Source: a virus. Taken from it: a DNA stretch of 24,572 bases. The stretch's first letter is position 1. Each line of letters opens with the position of its first letter. The stretch spans positions 1-24,572 of the IMG/VR virus record IMGVR_UViG_3300042463_000005, one strand, 5' to 3'. Of this stretch, positions 16,057 through 22,080 are shown one piece after another. Below the pieces are notes generated by a model that made no database searches, had not been told where the DNA came from, and worked only from the letters and a program-made list of their open reading frames with translations. The translations under genes and the position numbers were made by a program.

Positions 16057-16145
16057 TATGCAAATATTCGTTTCAGAATTTCAATCACTATCCATGTGAA
16101 AGAAAACCCTATCATGAACTCTCTCAGATTAAATTTGAATTTCAT
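16056..16145 (-). CDS. Tiny membrane-type peptide (29 aa) before terL
   Basis: ATG at 16143-16145 to TAA at 16056-16058, the stop overlapping the terL ATG (TAATG). The peptide opens with a basic stretch (MKFKFNLREF) followed by a hydrophobic helix (MIGFSFTWIVIEILKRIFA). This would be a single membrane-spanning or membrane-associated helix. The one-base overlap with terL suggests translational coupling. No function is known to me; a lysis or host-membrane effect is possible but not shown. Small size means chance cannot be excluded, yet the perfect junction is evidence for translation. Confidence 0.55.
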   Translation of the reverse strand: MKFKFNLREFMIGFSFTWIVIEILKRIFA

Positions 16146-16164
16146 AGTATTAGTGTTTCTTTTA

Positions 16165-16293
16165 TTAGTCCATCCATTTGCCATGTGTTCTCAAATGCCA
16201 GAATCTATGCTTCAATACTTCACATACTAATTGAAAGAATGTGTCAGCTTCATAGATCCCTGCTTTGCATGTTAGTTTAAAATTTGCTTTCAT
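16165..16293 (-). CDS. Tiny basic/aromatic protein (42 aa) between terminase genes
   Basis: ATG at 16291-16293, TAA at 16165-16167. The product (starting MKANFKLTCKAGIYEADTFF) has two Cys, and its C-terminal part (HRFWHLRTHGKWMD) is rich in Trp, His and Arg. No domain is recognised. It starts 8 bases after the stop of a 23-codon ORF and ends 19 bases before the next one, so the three form a tightly spaced set filling an otherwise gene-free 320-base interval. The frame and its codon use (AGA, no CpG) resemble the neighbours. Function unknown. Confidence 0.55.
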   Translation of the reverse strand: MKANFKLTCKAGIYEADTFFQLVCEVLKHRFWHLRTHGKWMD

Positions 16294-16301
16294 GTTTTAG
16301 T

Positions 16302-16373
16302 TTATTTATTGATTAGTTTATAAAATAACCATTTGCAAAATTCCCATGCAGCTATTGAAAGAATGATGATCAT
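16302..16373 (-). CDS. Tiny hydrophobic peptide (23 aa) after terS
   Basis: The ATG at 16371-16373 comes 2 bases after the terS stop codon (TAGAAATG), and the frame ends at TAA 16302-16304. The peptide has a hydrophobic start (MIIILSIAAW) with aromatic residues and a basic end (WLFYKLINK), consistent with a short membrane-inserting helix. Close spacing to terS favours coupled translation, but its length is within the range of chance ORFs. No function can be assigned. Confidence 0.45.
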   Translation of the reverse strand: MIIILSIAAWEFCKWLFYKLINK

Positions 16374-16375
16374 TT

Positions 16376-16870
16376 CTAGTCTTTTAGTGTTTCTTTCTTT
16401 TCATACTTCACTTTGATGGTCACCTCTTTGCTGCCATCCTCCTGGATCTTTTCAGTCAGGCCATTCAATCTCTGTGTGATGGATGCATTGTAGATCCCTG
16501 CCATGCCACCTGCTATCTGATCCTCTCTGATATTTTTCCTTATGCGTGAACAGACAGACACAAAATTTGTGTACCTGCTTTCTCTATTTGCGAAATACTG
16601 ATCTAGATCTGACATGTCTAGTTTGTCCATCACAAAGATCTCAAAGCCCTCCAATGTCAATGGCCTTTCCTTTTCTCTGTACACCTCTTTTGCTATGCCA
16701 CCTACCCAGTCCTTTACTATCAATGGTTTGCCTTTTATCTCTTTTGCATATTGACAGAATAGCTGCCACATGATCTCAGGTGTCTCTATATTCTTAGGCC
16801 TGCCTACAGGTCTAGGTTTCTCTATTTTTTTAGTTACTTTTTTAGTTGCACTTTTAGTTGCTTTTGCCAT
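16376..16870 (-). CDS. terS: Terminase small subunit
   Basis: This 164-residue protein is predicted to recognise the packaging site on phage DNA and load TerL. It begins with a Lys/Thr-rich basic tail (MAKATKSATKKVTKK) and a GRPK motif, typical of DNA contact. A helical region follows (EIMWQLFCQYAKEIKGKPLI), then VYREKERPLTLEGFEIFV and a helix with NRESRYTNFVSVCSRIRKNI, then GMAGIYNASITQRLNGLTEK at the end of the core, and a charged C-terminal strand. The latter half matches small terminase subunits of the gp3-like type that I recognise from Bacteroidota phages. Synteny with terL supports it, although three tiny ORFs intervene. Its start overlaps the preceding gene by 17 bases. Confidence 0.82.
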   Translation of the reverse strand: MAKATKSATKKVTKKIEKPRPVGRPKNIETPEIMWQLFCQYAKEIKGKPLIVKDWVGGIAKEVYREKERPLTLEGFEIFVMDKLDMSDLDQYFANRESRYTNFVSVCSRIRKNIREDQIAGGMAGIYNASITQRLNGLTEKIQEDGSKEVTIKVKYEKKETLKD

Positions 16871-17114
16871 ACATAAATGTCTTGTTTACAATGTCCTGAA
16901 ATTGTTTAAATGATAGACTGCTCACAAATGAATCCTCACCTGATACTATCTCTGTGTATTCTTTCCCATCCTGTTCATACCTGCATGCAAAATCTATAGT
17001 GAAAAACATGAAATCTACCTCAGTCAGTCTGGTGTAGGTAGTTTTGACATCTAAGTCTCTCAGCACTATAGTCTCATCATTGTGGCATAAAATAGGGATC
17101 ACTACTGGTATCAT
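16854..17114 (-). CDS. Small conserved-looking protein of unknown function (86 aa)
   Basis: I do not recognise this protein. It starts MIPVVIPILCHNDETIVLRD, is moderately acidic, and has beta-type segments (FMFFTIDFACRY, EYTEIVSGEDSFV) ending in a short helix (FKQFQDIVNKTFMYGKSN). It overlaps the glycosyltransferase stop by 4 bases (ATGA) and the small terminase start by 17 bases. The tight coupling makes it a real gene; the position gives no clear clue whether it belongs with glycan modification or packaging. Confidence 0.65.
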   Translation of the reverse strand: MIPVVIPILCHNDETIVLRDLDVKTTYTRLTEVDFMFFTIDFACRYEQDGKEYTEIVSGEDSFVSSLSFKQFQDIVNKTFMYGKSN

Positions 17115-17737
17115 CTTTCTAGTCTTTTAAAATTGTTTGTACTTTCGTATCTTTCTATCAATTTATTCCATACATCCTGGGCTTTGTTCAGCCCCTCATC
17201 TTTCATCTTTCTGTATTCTGTCTGCTGGCCTACATCATGTCCTATGTGATTGCTAGTGATGCCAGGGATGTAGTAATTGACAAAGCCTAGTTTGTTTAGT
17301 CTGTAGGCATAGTCAGAATCCTGCATTCCGTATGGATCATATTCCTCTGAAAAATATCCTACATCTCTGAATGCTGTGCCAGGGATCATGACATTTCCAA
17401 ATGCTGTGAATGATCTATTGACTAGCACCCCATTGATATTTTCAGGTGTACCTGCATTCTCTACACAATGAATGCCACACATCCCTGTGTTTGGTATTGA
17501 TGAAACATATCCTATCATTGTTTTAAGCCAATTGTCAGGCATCACTATGTCATTTGCTGCTGTGACTATTGCATCATGATTCCAGCCTTTCTCTAGGCCA
17601 TCATTCAATGCTGCTGCTATTCCTTTGCGTTGGATAGTGATCAGATCAAATGGATGTCCTGCATTGTTTATGCTGTCCAGTGTCCTGGATGTATGATCAT
17701 GCCTTTCATAGTCTAAAAATATGACTGCTACTTTCAT
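17111..17737 (-). CDS. Glycosyltransferase, GT2-like (208 aa)
   Basis: The start at ATG 17735-17737 was chosen because it overlaps the previous stop as ATGA and gives the canonical start MKVAVIFLDYERHDHTSRTL; the longer upstream frame is a shadow of the acyltransferase gene. The GT-A fold pattern is visible: an N-terminal Rossmann-like strand, IQRKGIAAALNDGLEKGW, a nucleotide/metal-binding-type AANDIVMPDNWL, an acceptor-site DPYGMQDSDYAYRL similar to the ED-Y motif of GT2 enzymes, and a late HIGH pair that could bind metal. The enzyme would transfer a sugar from a nucleotide donor. The NDI in place of a strict DXD is a departure. Adjacent acyltransferase and a GT4-like gene suggest a shared glycan pathway. 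Confidence 0.82.
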   Translation of the reverse strand: MKVAVIFLDYERHDHTSRTLDSINNAGHPFDLITIQRKGIAAALNDGLEKGWNHDAIVTAANDIVMPDNWLKTMIGYVSSIPNTGMCGIHCVENAGTPENINGVLVNRSFTAFGNVMIPGTAFRDVGYFSEEYDPYGMQDSDYAYRLNKLGFVNYYIPGITSNHIGHDVGQQTEYRKMKDEGLNKAQDVWNKLIERYESTNNFKRLER

Positions 17738-18213
17738 CTGATGTTTTCTCCTATATATTTGGCAGGCACACCTGCATACTTTGCGTTTGCTTTCAATTCT
17801 GTTTTCTTTCCTATGAATGCTGATGCCCCTATCATGCATCCACCTGGCACAATTAGTTTCTGATGGATCACTGCATTTAGTCCTATGTTTGTGCCATCAC
17901 CTATCACACTATGGCCACCTACTTTTGCCCCACAGCTTAATGTCACCCCATTGCCTAGCTGTGCATCATGACCTACATGGCTATGTTTCATCAAATAGCA
18001 ATTCTCACCTATCACTGTAGGTTTTTCTGCACCTGAATCTACTGTCACCAGGCCTGTCAATCTAGCCCCATTATTTATGATCACACCTTTGTCCTCTTTC
18101 TCTTTGCCTTTCCATTCAGGGGCTGCACCTATGATACAATATGCACCTATGTAGACATTGTCACCTATTTGTACATTGTTCCCTATTAATGCTGTTGGAT
18201 GTATAAATGTCAT
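17734..18213 (-). CDS. LpxA-like hexapeptide-repeat acyltransferase
   Basis: This 159-residue protein folds as a left-handed parallel beta helix of the hexapeptide class. Repeats start at once (MTFIHPTALIGNNVQIGDNV, YIGAYCIIG) and continue with VIGENCYLM, QLGNGVTLSC, KVGGHSVIGDGTNIG and GGCMIGASAFIG. The segment HSHVGHDAQLG (His79, His82) corresponds to the catalytic His region of LpxA (UDP-GlcNAc acyltransferase), and IGLNAVIHQ matches the LpxA QF/HQ-type segment. At 159 residues it lacks the C-terminal helical domain of cellular LpxA (about 260). It could acylate a lipid A precursor or, more likely, a sugar on a surface or virion glycan. Substrate is unknown. Starts 1 base after the upstream gene's stop; overlaps the GT2 start. 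Confidence 0.85.
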   Translation of the reverse strand: MTFIHPTALIGNNVQIGDNVYIGAYCIIGAAPEWKGKEKEDKGVIINNGARLTGLVTVDSGAEKPTVIGENCYLMKHSHVGHDAQLGNGVTLSCGAKVGGHSVIGDGTNIGLNAVIHQKLIVPGGCMIGASAFIGKKTELKANAKYAGVPAKYIGENIR

Positions 18214-18214
18214 A

Positions 18215-18565
18215 CTAGTCTAGTTTGCTTTTAAAGTGATCACAAATCTTTTCCATCTTTGCCTGGTAGTATGTAGCAAAGTCTTTGTAGCCCTCCGCCT
18301 TTTGCTGATAATTTACATATAGAATGCCTCTCAGTCTTTGACTGGGTGTCTTTTCTGTGTCTAGATCAGTTTTCAATGCATTGATCTCATCTGCCTCAGT
18401 AGTAGTGAATAGTTCCTCTTTGATTGCTGTGTAGCAGAATTTCTGATTCAGCTGGAATATCTCAGCTGCCTGTGCAGGTGATAGTTCCTGTGTACCTAGT
18501 GTGATCCTGACTGTTTTATCTTTTCGTGATGCTATGCTTTCAATCTGTGCTGGTAGTATGATCAT
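18215..18565 (-). CDS. Conserved phage protein of unknown function (116 aa)
   Basis: The protein starts MIILPAQIESIASRKDKTVR, then TLGTQELSPAQAAEIFQLNQ, and ends in a long helix with ATYYQAKMEKICDHFKSKLD. It reads as an N-terminal beta segment followed by helices, and the sequence style is like conserved Bacteroidota phage proteins, but I cannot name a function. It overlaps the start of the preceding gene's end by 4 bases (ATGA) and lies 1 base before the acyltransferase, so it belongs to the accessory operon. A DNA- or protein-binding role is possible but unsupported. Confidence 0.7.
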   Translation of the reverse strand: MIILPAQIESIASRKDKTVRITLGTQELSPAQAAEIFQLNQKFCYTAIKEELFTTTEADEINALKTDLDTEKTPSQRLRGILYVNYQQKAEGYKDFATYYQAKMEKICDHFKSKLD

Positions 18566-18786
18566 TGTACTTTGTTTAAAATATTCTTTGCTTCATCTAG
18601 TGCTAGTTCCTGCATTTCATCTATGACTATCAAATCAGTCAGATTGTATGCTATTGTATTAGCCATCCCCTTTGTCATCAAACTCACTTGATTCATTGTA
18701 TCATTATGCTCACCTGTTTTGCAGGTAGCTACATAGTAGCATTTGTGTGTTAAGATCTGCCAAATTGCTAAAAGTTTGTTTCTCAT
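18562..18786 (-). CDS. Small protein of unknown function (74 aa)
   Basis: Starts MRNKLLAIWQILTHKCYYVA and continues with TKGMANTIAYNLTDLIVIDE and a C-terminal helix ending NKVQ. The first 20 residues could form a short amphipathic helix; no transmembrane segment or enzyme motif is clear. The start overlaps the stop of a 40-residue basic gene as ATGA, and its own stop overlaps the next start as ATGA, so translation is probably coupled on both sides. Function unknown. Confidence 0.68.
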   Translation of the reverse strand: MRNKLLAIWQILTHKCYYVATCKTGEHNDTMNQVSLMTKGMANTIAYNLTDLIVIDEMQELALDEAKNILNKVQ

Positions 18787-18905
18787 CTGCCCTGGCCTCT
18801 GTAGGCCTTTGGCCTGGGTGAATGTTTATTGAAACTCTTTTTTGCATGCCCCTGCTTTCTTTTCCCAAAACTTACTTTTATAATATTGCTGCTACCTTTT
18901 GCCAT
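18783..18905 (-). CDS. Small very basic protein (40 aa)
   Basis: The ATG at 18903-18905 lies inside the end of the HNH gene, in another frame, and the TGA at 18783-18785 overlaps the next ATG (ATGA). The 40 residues begin MAKGSSNIIKVSFGKRKQGH and end with NKHSPRPKAYRGQGR. About 12 Lys/Arg plus 2 His make it strongly basic, with a KRKQ/AKK pattern and a Pro-rich RPKAYRGQG tail. It fills what would otherwise be a 105-base gap with a perfect ATGA coupling, and the sequence is not repetitive. Nucleic-acid binding is a reasonable guess. It is too short for routine ORF calling. Confidence 0.7.
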   Translation of the reverse strand: MAKGSSNIIKVSFGKRKQGHAKKSFNKHSPRPKAYRGQGR

Positions 18906-19149
18906 CTAGTTTGTTTTTATGCTTATCAATTAAAAAATCCATCCATTGTTTTTTGTCACCGAAATCCAGGTGACATTTTCTGCACAGTGCCTGTAGATTT
19001 TCAATCACATCCTTTGTGTTTGATCCACCCATGCCCCTGGCTTTGATATGATGGATGTCTACTGCCTTAGCCCCACAAACCTCACATGGTATGAAATCAT
19101 CTGTATCATAATCAAAGTGATCCAGGTAGACTACTATGTGCTTTTTCAC
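18892..19149 (-). CDS. HNH endonuclease (85 aa)
   Basis: The gene starts at GTG 19147-19149, overlapping the previous stop as GTGA. The single HNH domain covers the protein: a first Cys pair Cys22-x2-Cys25, the catalytic VDIHHIKARGMGGSN segment with His33/His34, Asn51 in IENLQALC, and a second zinc pair Cys56-x2-Cys59 followed by His60. Small HNH proteins of this type near terminases assist DNA packaging in some phages; others cut host or competitor DNA. Its place upstream of terS/terL in the same operon suggests a packaging role, but several genes intervene. The metal and DNA target are unknown. Confidence 0.85.
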   Translation of the reverse strand: MKKHIVVYLDHFDYDTDDFIPCEVCGAKAVDIHHIKARGMGGSNTKDVIENLQALCRKCHLDFGDKKQWMDFLIDKHKNKLDGKR

Positions 19150-19571
19150 TTTCTGTCAATTTGCTCTAGCTTTCTGATAGCCCACTCAATCCCTGCATCA
19201 CCGCCCCATGCATCCCACATCAATCCACCACATCCCTCAGAATATGGCACATCTTTATGCTGCTGATGTCTTTTGAAAGATGCCATCCTTGCTATTGTAT
19301 CTCTAGATATTGGCTCTCTATTTGCTAGCTGGTTTGCCCTGGCTTTGCCTGTAGCTTCACCACATGATCCCCAGCCATTCTCATCAGCCCATTTCAATGC
19401 TCTTTTTGCATTGTTTGTGGCAGCCTCAGGATAGTCAGTGAATGAATCCTCTGCAAACTTACCTGATGCTAGTATGGCTTGCCACACCTCTATGGCTTTC
19501 TCTTTTGTGTCATAGATACATTCACCTGTTCCTACTCTCCATTTCCCATTTGTGCATTGTTTTACTGGCAT
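19146..19571 (-). CDS. Small phage domain protein (141 aa), unknown function
   Basis: The N-terminus (MPVKQCTNGKWRVGTGECIY) is a Cys-containing beta-type segment, followed by a helix with EKAIEVWQAILASGKFAED. The C-terminal half carries a distinctive pattern: YPEAATNNAKRALKWADENG, then TGKARANQLANREPISRDTI, then ARMASFKRHQQHKDVPYSEG and CGGLMWDAWGGDAGIEWAIR. I know this pattern as a domain attached to phage head proteins such as XkdF-like proteases and portals. Here it stands alone and 11 kb from the protease gene. Function is not known to me. It overlaps the glycosyltransferase stop by 10 bases and the HNH start by 4. Confidence 0.72.
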   Translation of the reverse strand: MPVKQCTNGKWRVGTGECIYDTKEKAIEVWQAILASGKFAEDSFTDYPEAATNNAKRALKWADENGWGSCGEATGKARANQLANREPISRDTIARMASFKRHQQHKDVPYSEGCGGLMWDAWGGDAGIEWAIRKLEQIDRK

Positions 19572-20572
19572 AAACTTTTATATAATTGTTCCCTTAATTT
19601 ATTTATTTTGTCCAGGTGAAAATTCTGAATACACCATTCATAGTTTGCCTCACCTAGTTCCTTTCTATAAATAGCATCATTTGCTAGTTTTTTTAGTTCC
19701 TTATACCAGTCTGTTTGATAGTTGACCTTTGCCACATAGGGGCAGCCGCTGTATGGATCTACATTGCTCACCAATACTGCTATTTTCTTTGTAGCAGCTT
19801 CTAGTACTTTTAGATTTGATTTCATGCCATTGAACTTGCTAGATACCAGTGGCACTACTGAAATGTCAGCCTCATTGTAGAAATTCATGTACTCCATAAT
19901 TGGTAAAGCCTTTTTGACTGCACCTGGCATCTTTAGCCCACAGGTAAAATCATGAATCATTCTGTGCCATACCATCTTGCTGTACTCATTGGCAGGATCA
20001 TAGCCACACAATGTGAAATGCATTTTGTTAACTAATGATTTGTCAGATAGAATCTTTTTGAATGGATTGCCTAGCAATGCCACATCCTTTTGATGTGTGA
20101 TAGATCCTGTGTAGACTACCCTGACATTTTCACCTGGTACATGTACATCTATGAACTGATCTTTCCCAAATGGCAAAGCATTAGGGATCACATGTACATT
20201 CTGATTCATTTGACTGATCTCATATCTTAGCTTCATGTTTGTACAGGTCACCATGTCTGCTGCCTTAATATGATCAATGATAGGCTGTGCATCATATTGG
20301 TCATACAGGATATGCCATGGATCTAGATCCCAGTAGTCATCTACATCTAGAATCAATTTGAATCCATACTTTTCTTTGTATGCAATTAGATCAGTGATGT
20401 GACATGTAGGTATGTATCTATTGACTACTACTAGGTCAAATCCCTCAGATAGTATTTCATCATTGATAGTATCTGTGAAATAGGCATAGTCTTTTGCCAT
20501 GTAGTAGATAGGCAGCATCAATCTATGATACCCCACCCCACTGTTTTGCTGTGTGATTACTAGTAGTCTCAT
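19562..20572 (-). CDS. Glycosyltransferase, GT4-like (336 aa)
   Basis: This protein has a GT-B fold pattern. The N-terminal domain begins MRLLVITQQNSGVGYHRLML, with the acceptor-loop Gly-rich motif, and includes FDLVVVNRYIP and KLILDVDDYWDLDPWHIL. The C-terminal domain holds VHVIPNALPFG, VRVVYTGSITHQKDVALL, ADISVVPLVSSKFNGMKSNL (equivalent to the donor-binding E-x7-E region of GT4 enzymes) and KVLEAATKKIAVLVSN. It would transfer a sugar from a nucleotide donor to a glycan or protein. The start overlaps the stop of a 36-residue membrane peptide (ATGA). With the GT2-like and acyltransferase genes in the same operon, surface-glycan modification is the likely theme. Confidence 0.83.
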   Translation of the reverse strand: MRLLVITQQNSGVGYHRLMLPIYYMAKDYAYFTDTINDEILSEGFDLVVVNRYIPTCHITDLIAYKEKYGFKLILDVDDYWDLDPWHILYDQYDAQPIIDHIKAADMVTCTNMKLRYEISQMNQNVHVIPNALPFGKDQFIDVHVPGENVRVVYTGSITHQKDVALLGNPFKKILSDKSLVNKMHFTLCGYDPANEYSKMVWHRMIHDFTCGLKMPGAVKKALPIMEYMNFYNEADISVVPLVSSKFNGMKSNLKVLEAATKKIAVLVSNVDPYSGCPYVAKVNYQTDWYKELKKLANDAIYRKELGEANYEWCIQNFHLDKINKLREQLYKSLCQ

Positions 20573-20679
20573 TTCTTAATTAGGCTGAATATTTTTTGTA
20601 AACTCACAGCTGTCACATAAACTATGCATGCTAGTGGCAGACAGATAAAAATAAAATGCAGGAATTGTATTGCTTTCAT
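20569..20679 (-). CDS. Small single-pass membrane peptide (36 aa)
   Basis: ATG at 20677-20679 to TGA at 20569-20571, the stop overlapping the glycosyltransferase ATG as ATGA. The sequence (starting MKAIQFLHFIFICLPLACIV) is hydrophobic over residues 4-25 and ends with SLIKK, so it reads as one transmembrane helix with a basic end. It starts just after a long hairpin with a U-tract (20692-20769), which could control its expression. Membrane localisation next to glycosyltransferases could fit a membrane anchor or flippase accessory, but it could also be a small holin-type peptide. Too short for routine calling; the ATGA junction is the main evidence. Confidence 0.6.
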   Translation of the reverse strand: MKAIQFLHFIFICLPLACIVYVTAVSLQKIFSLIKK

Positions 20680-20691
20680 AGTAGTAGTTTT

Positions 20692-20769
20692 AAAAATGTC
20701 ACCCCAGGATTTCCCCCAATTACTATCTGGTTATTAATTTTTAATGTTTAAATAAATCCCAGGATGACA
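20692..20769 (-). terminator. Long-armed hairpin with U-tract
   Basis: In minus-strand RNA, the arm UGUCAUCCUGGGAUUU (20769-20754) pairs with AAAUCCUGGGGUGACA (20712-20697): 16 continuous pairs including three G-U, with a 41-base A/U-rich loop that contains a small inverted repeat. Five U follow at once (20696-20692). It begins 6 bases after the stop of the 122-residue gene. It is likely a terminator or attenuator between the early region and the accessory operon. Confidence 0.7.
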
Positions 20770-20775
20770 ATATTT

Positions 20776-21144
20776 TTATTTCTTTTTTGCTTTCTTTTTT
20801 GGTGCTGGTGGTGTATGCTTAAAATCAGGTAATGAATCACTAAAGATTGGCTTTGATGCCTCTACTGCCAGCTGATGCAATTCCTCAGATACAGGCACTG
20901 TCACAGTCAATGTTTCAGGCTCTGCTTTTGGTAGCCCCTCATAGTAGTATAGCAATCGTTTGAGCATGTCAAATACACAATCACCACACCAGTATGTCAA
21001 TACATAGCTAGGATTCAAATACAGGTGATAAATATGCTCATACATCTGTAGATCCTGAATAGGTATGTTTCTAGTGTAGCCTAATTTGACTGTGTCAAAA
21101 TTGATCTTGTTAGTTTCTAGAAAATCAATGTGTTCCTGTTTCAT
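20776..21144 (-). CDS. Protein of unknown function with Cys motif and Lys tail (122 aa)
   Basis: Starts MKQEHIDFLETNKINFDTVK. The central segment LTYWCGDCVFDMLKRLLYYY has a CxxC pair in a helix-rich context, and the C-terminus is a Pro/Lys tail (TPPAPKKKAKKK). The pair Cys-Gly-Asp-Cys could bind metal or be redox-active, but no matching partner residues are obvious. The basic tail suggests contact with nucleic acid or an acidic surface. The start overlaps the end of a small membrane protein gene by 20 bases. I do not recognise the family by name. Confidence 0.68.
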   Translation of the reverse strand: MKQEHIDFLETNKINFDTVKLGYTRNIPIQDLQMYEHIYHLYLNPSYVLTYWCGDCVFDMLKRLLYYYEGLPKAEPETLTVTVPVSEELHQLAVEASKPIFSDSLPDFKHTPPAPKKKAKKK

Positions 21145-21379
21145 AGGCTTTGTTCATTATTGTTTTAAGTAATACAGAAAAAATTGCTGCACCCATCATC
21201 ACTATGATCACATCAGTGACATACATAGGCAATAGATACAGTGCTAATGCTACCCATGCAGGTAGACATACCAGGCAATTGAATGGCCTGAAATCTAGCT
21301 TCAATTTTTTGTGAAATCTAGCCATCTCAATAAAATAGAAACTGAAAAGGCCAGCAGCTAAAATGTTTAAAATTATCAT
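21125..21379 (-). CDS. Small membrane protein, DUF1360-like (84 aa)
   Basis: Starts MIILNILAAGLFSFYFIEMA and has three hydrophobic segments: residues 1-18, about 38-52 (WVALALYLLPMYV) and about 53-72 (VIIVMMGAAIFSVLL). The loop between the first two has FNCLVCLPAWVA, a C-x2-C-x3-W pattern like that of small DUF1360-type membrane proteins. It starts with a 4-base ATGA overlap with the sigma factor. Holin-like function cannot be excluded by size and topology, but the Cys-Cys-Trp motif points away from classical holins. Role unknown. Confidence 0.7.
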   Translation of the reverse strand: MIILNILAAGLFSFYFIEMARFHKKLKLDFRPFNCLVCLPAWVALALYLLPMYVTDVIIVMMGAAIFSVLLKTIMNKAYETGTH

Positions 21380-22077
21380 ATTACAGTTTTTATTCTTAGT
21401 CCACCAATTGATTTGATGCAGACATCATCTTTTGATCTGCCCTCAATCTTTTCTCTGATATATTCATTCACCTCATCCATGATGTCTAGTAGTGCATCCA
21501 TGTCAGTCTCTTTGTTTATGTCAATGACTACATCTAGGCCTGCATGTATATAATTGCCTATCAATTTTTTTTGTGTGTTATCCTCTTTTCTCACTGCTTT
21601 TGAAAGTTTCTTTTTTACCTTTGTTACAGTTTTAAATAGGGATCTGTATGGTATTTTCGTGTCTCTGCTTAGTTTCAAAATATTTCTGCCATTGTCTGCA
21701 TACAGTTCAAATACATTTTTCTCATACCAGTGCAACTCACCCATTGACTTTTTAACCTTAGAATCCATCTCATCATCTATCCCAGTGCTTTCATCTGCTT
21801 TCTCATAGTTATCACAATATTCAGTAAATGACTTTCTGAACTGATTGAAAAAAGTAGATCTGTCACTCTTTGCCATATTCAGCATTGTCCTGACAATAAA
21901 GTATTTCAAATACCCACTAGTCCACATGCCACACAATCGTTCATCATTCATTTCACATAGCACTAGGAAAATTTCCTGTCTTAGATCATCCTGCAGTTCT
22001 GTTGGCTGCATTTTGCTGATTGCCTGGTTTATGTCTTTGTCCAGGTACATCTGTGTGATGATCGTTTCTTTGTTCAT
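21376..22077 (-). CDS. Sigma-70-like (ECF-type) transcription factor
   Basis: This 233-residue protein has a region-2-like helix cluster at about residues 28-85 (LQDDLRQEIFLVLCEMND, GYLKYFIVRTMLNMAKSDRS) and a region-4-like helix-turn-helix at about 112-165 (LHWYEKNVFELYADNGRNIL, LSRDTKIPYRSLFKTVTKVK), the two domains of ECF sigma factors. A C-terminal acidic extension (DINKETDMDALLDIMDEVNE) is extra. Phage-encoded sigma factors redirect host RNA polymerase to late promoters, and this gene lies in the early region, upstream of the late genes. The CTATTTAT elements in front of late genes are candidate targets. The -10 and -35 contacts cannot be judged from sequence alone. Confidence 0.82.
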   Translation of the reverse strand: MNKETIITQMYLDKDINQAISKMQPTELQDDLRQEIFLVLCEMNDERLCGMWTSGYLKYFIVRTMLNMAKSDRSTFFNQFRKSFTEYCDNYEKADESTGIDDEMDSKVKKSMGELHWYEKNVFELYADNGRNILKLSRDTKIPYRSLFKTVTKVKKKLSKAVRKEDNTQKKLIGNYIHAGLDVVIDINKETDMDALLDIMDEVNEYIREKIEGRSKDDVCIKSIGGLRIKTVI

Positions 22078-22080
22078 AGG

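Noticed and set aside
17738-17839. Longer N-terminus for the GT2-like protein (start at 17839).
   Set aside because: It lies out of frame inside the acyltransferase gene and has a Lys/Arg/Cys-rich unconserved look; the ATG at 17737 overlaps the upstream stop as ATGA.
18787-18880. ORF starting MQKRVSINIH in the HNH to 74-residue gap.
   Set aside because: It overlaps the following gene by about 60 bases with no coupling; the 40-residue frame has better junctions and composition.
18892-18894. TAG recoding: the HNH frame stays open for 21 codons after its TAG.
   Set aside because: Other genes end normally at TAG (for example terL and the winged-helix gene), and the extra codons overlap a better ORF of 40 residues in another frame.
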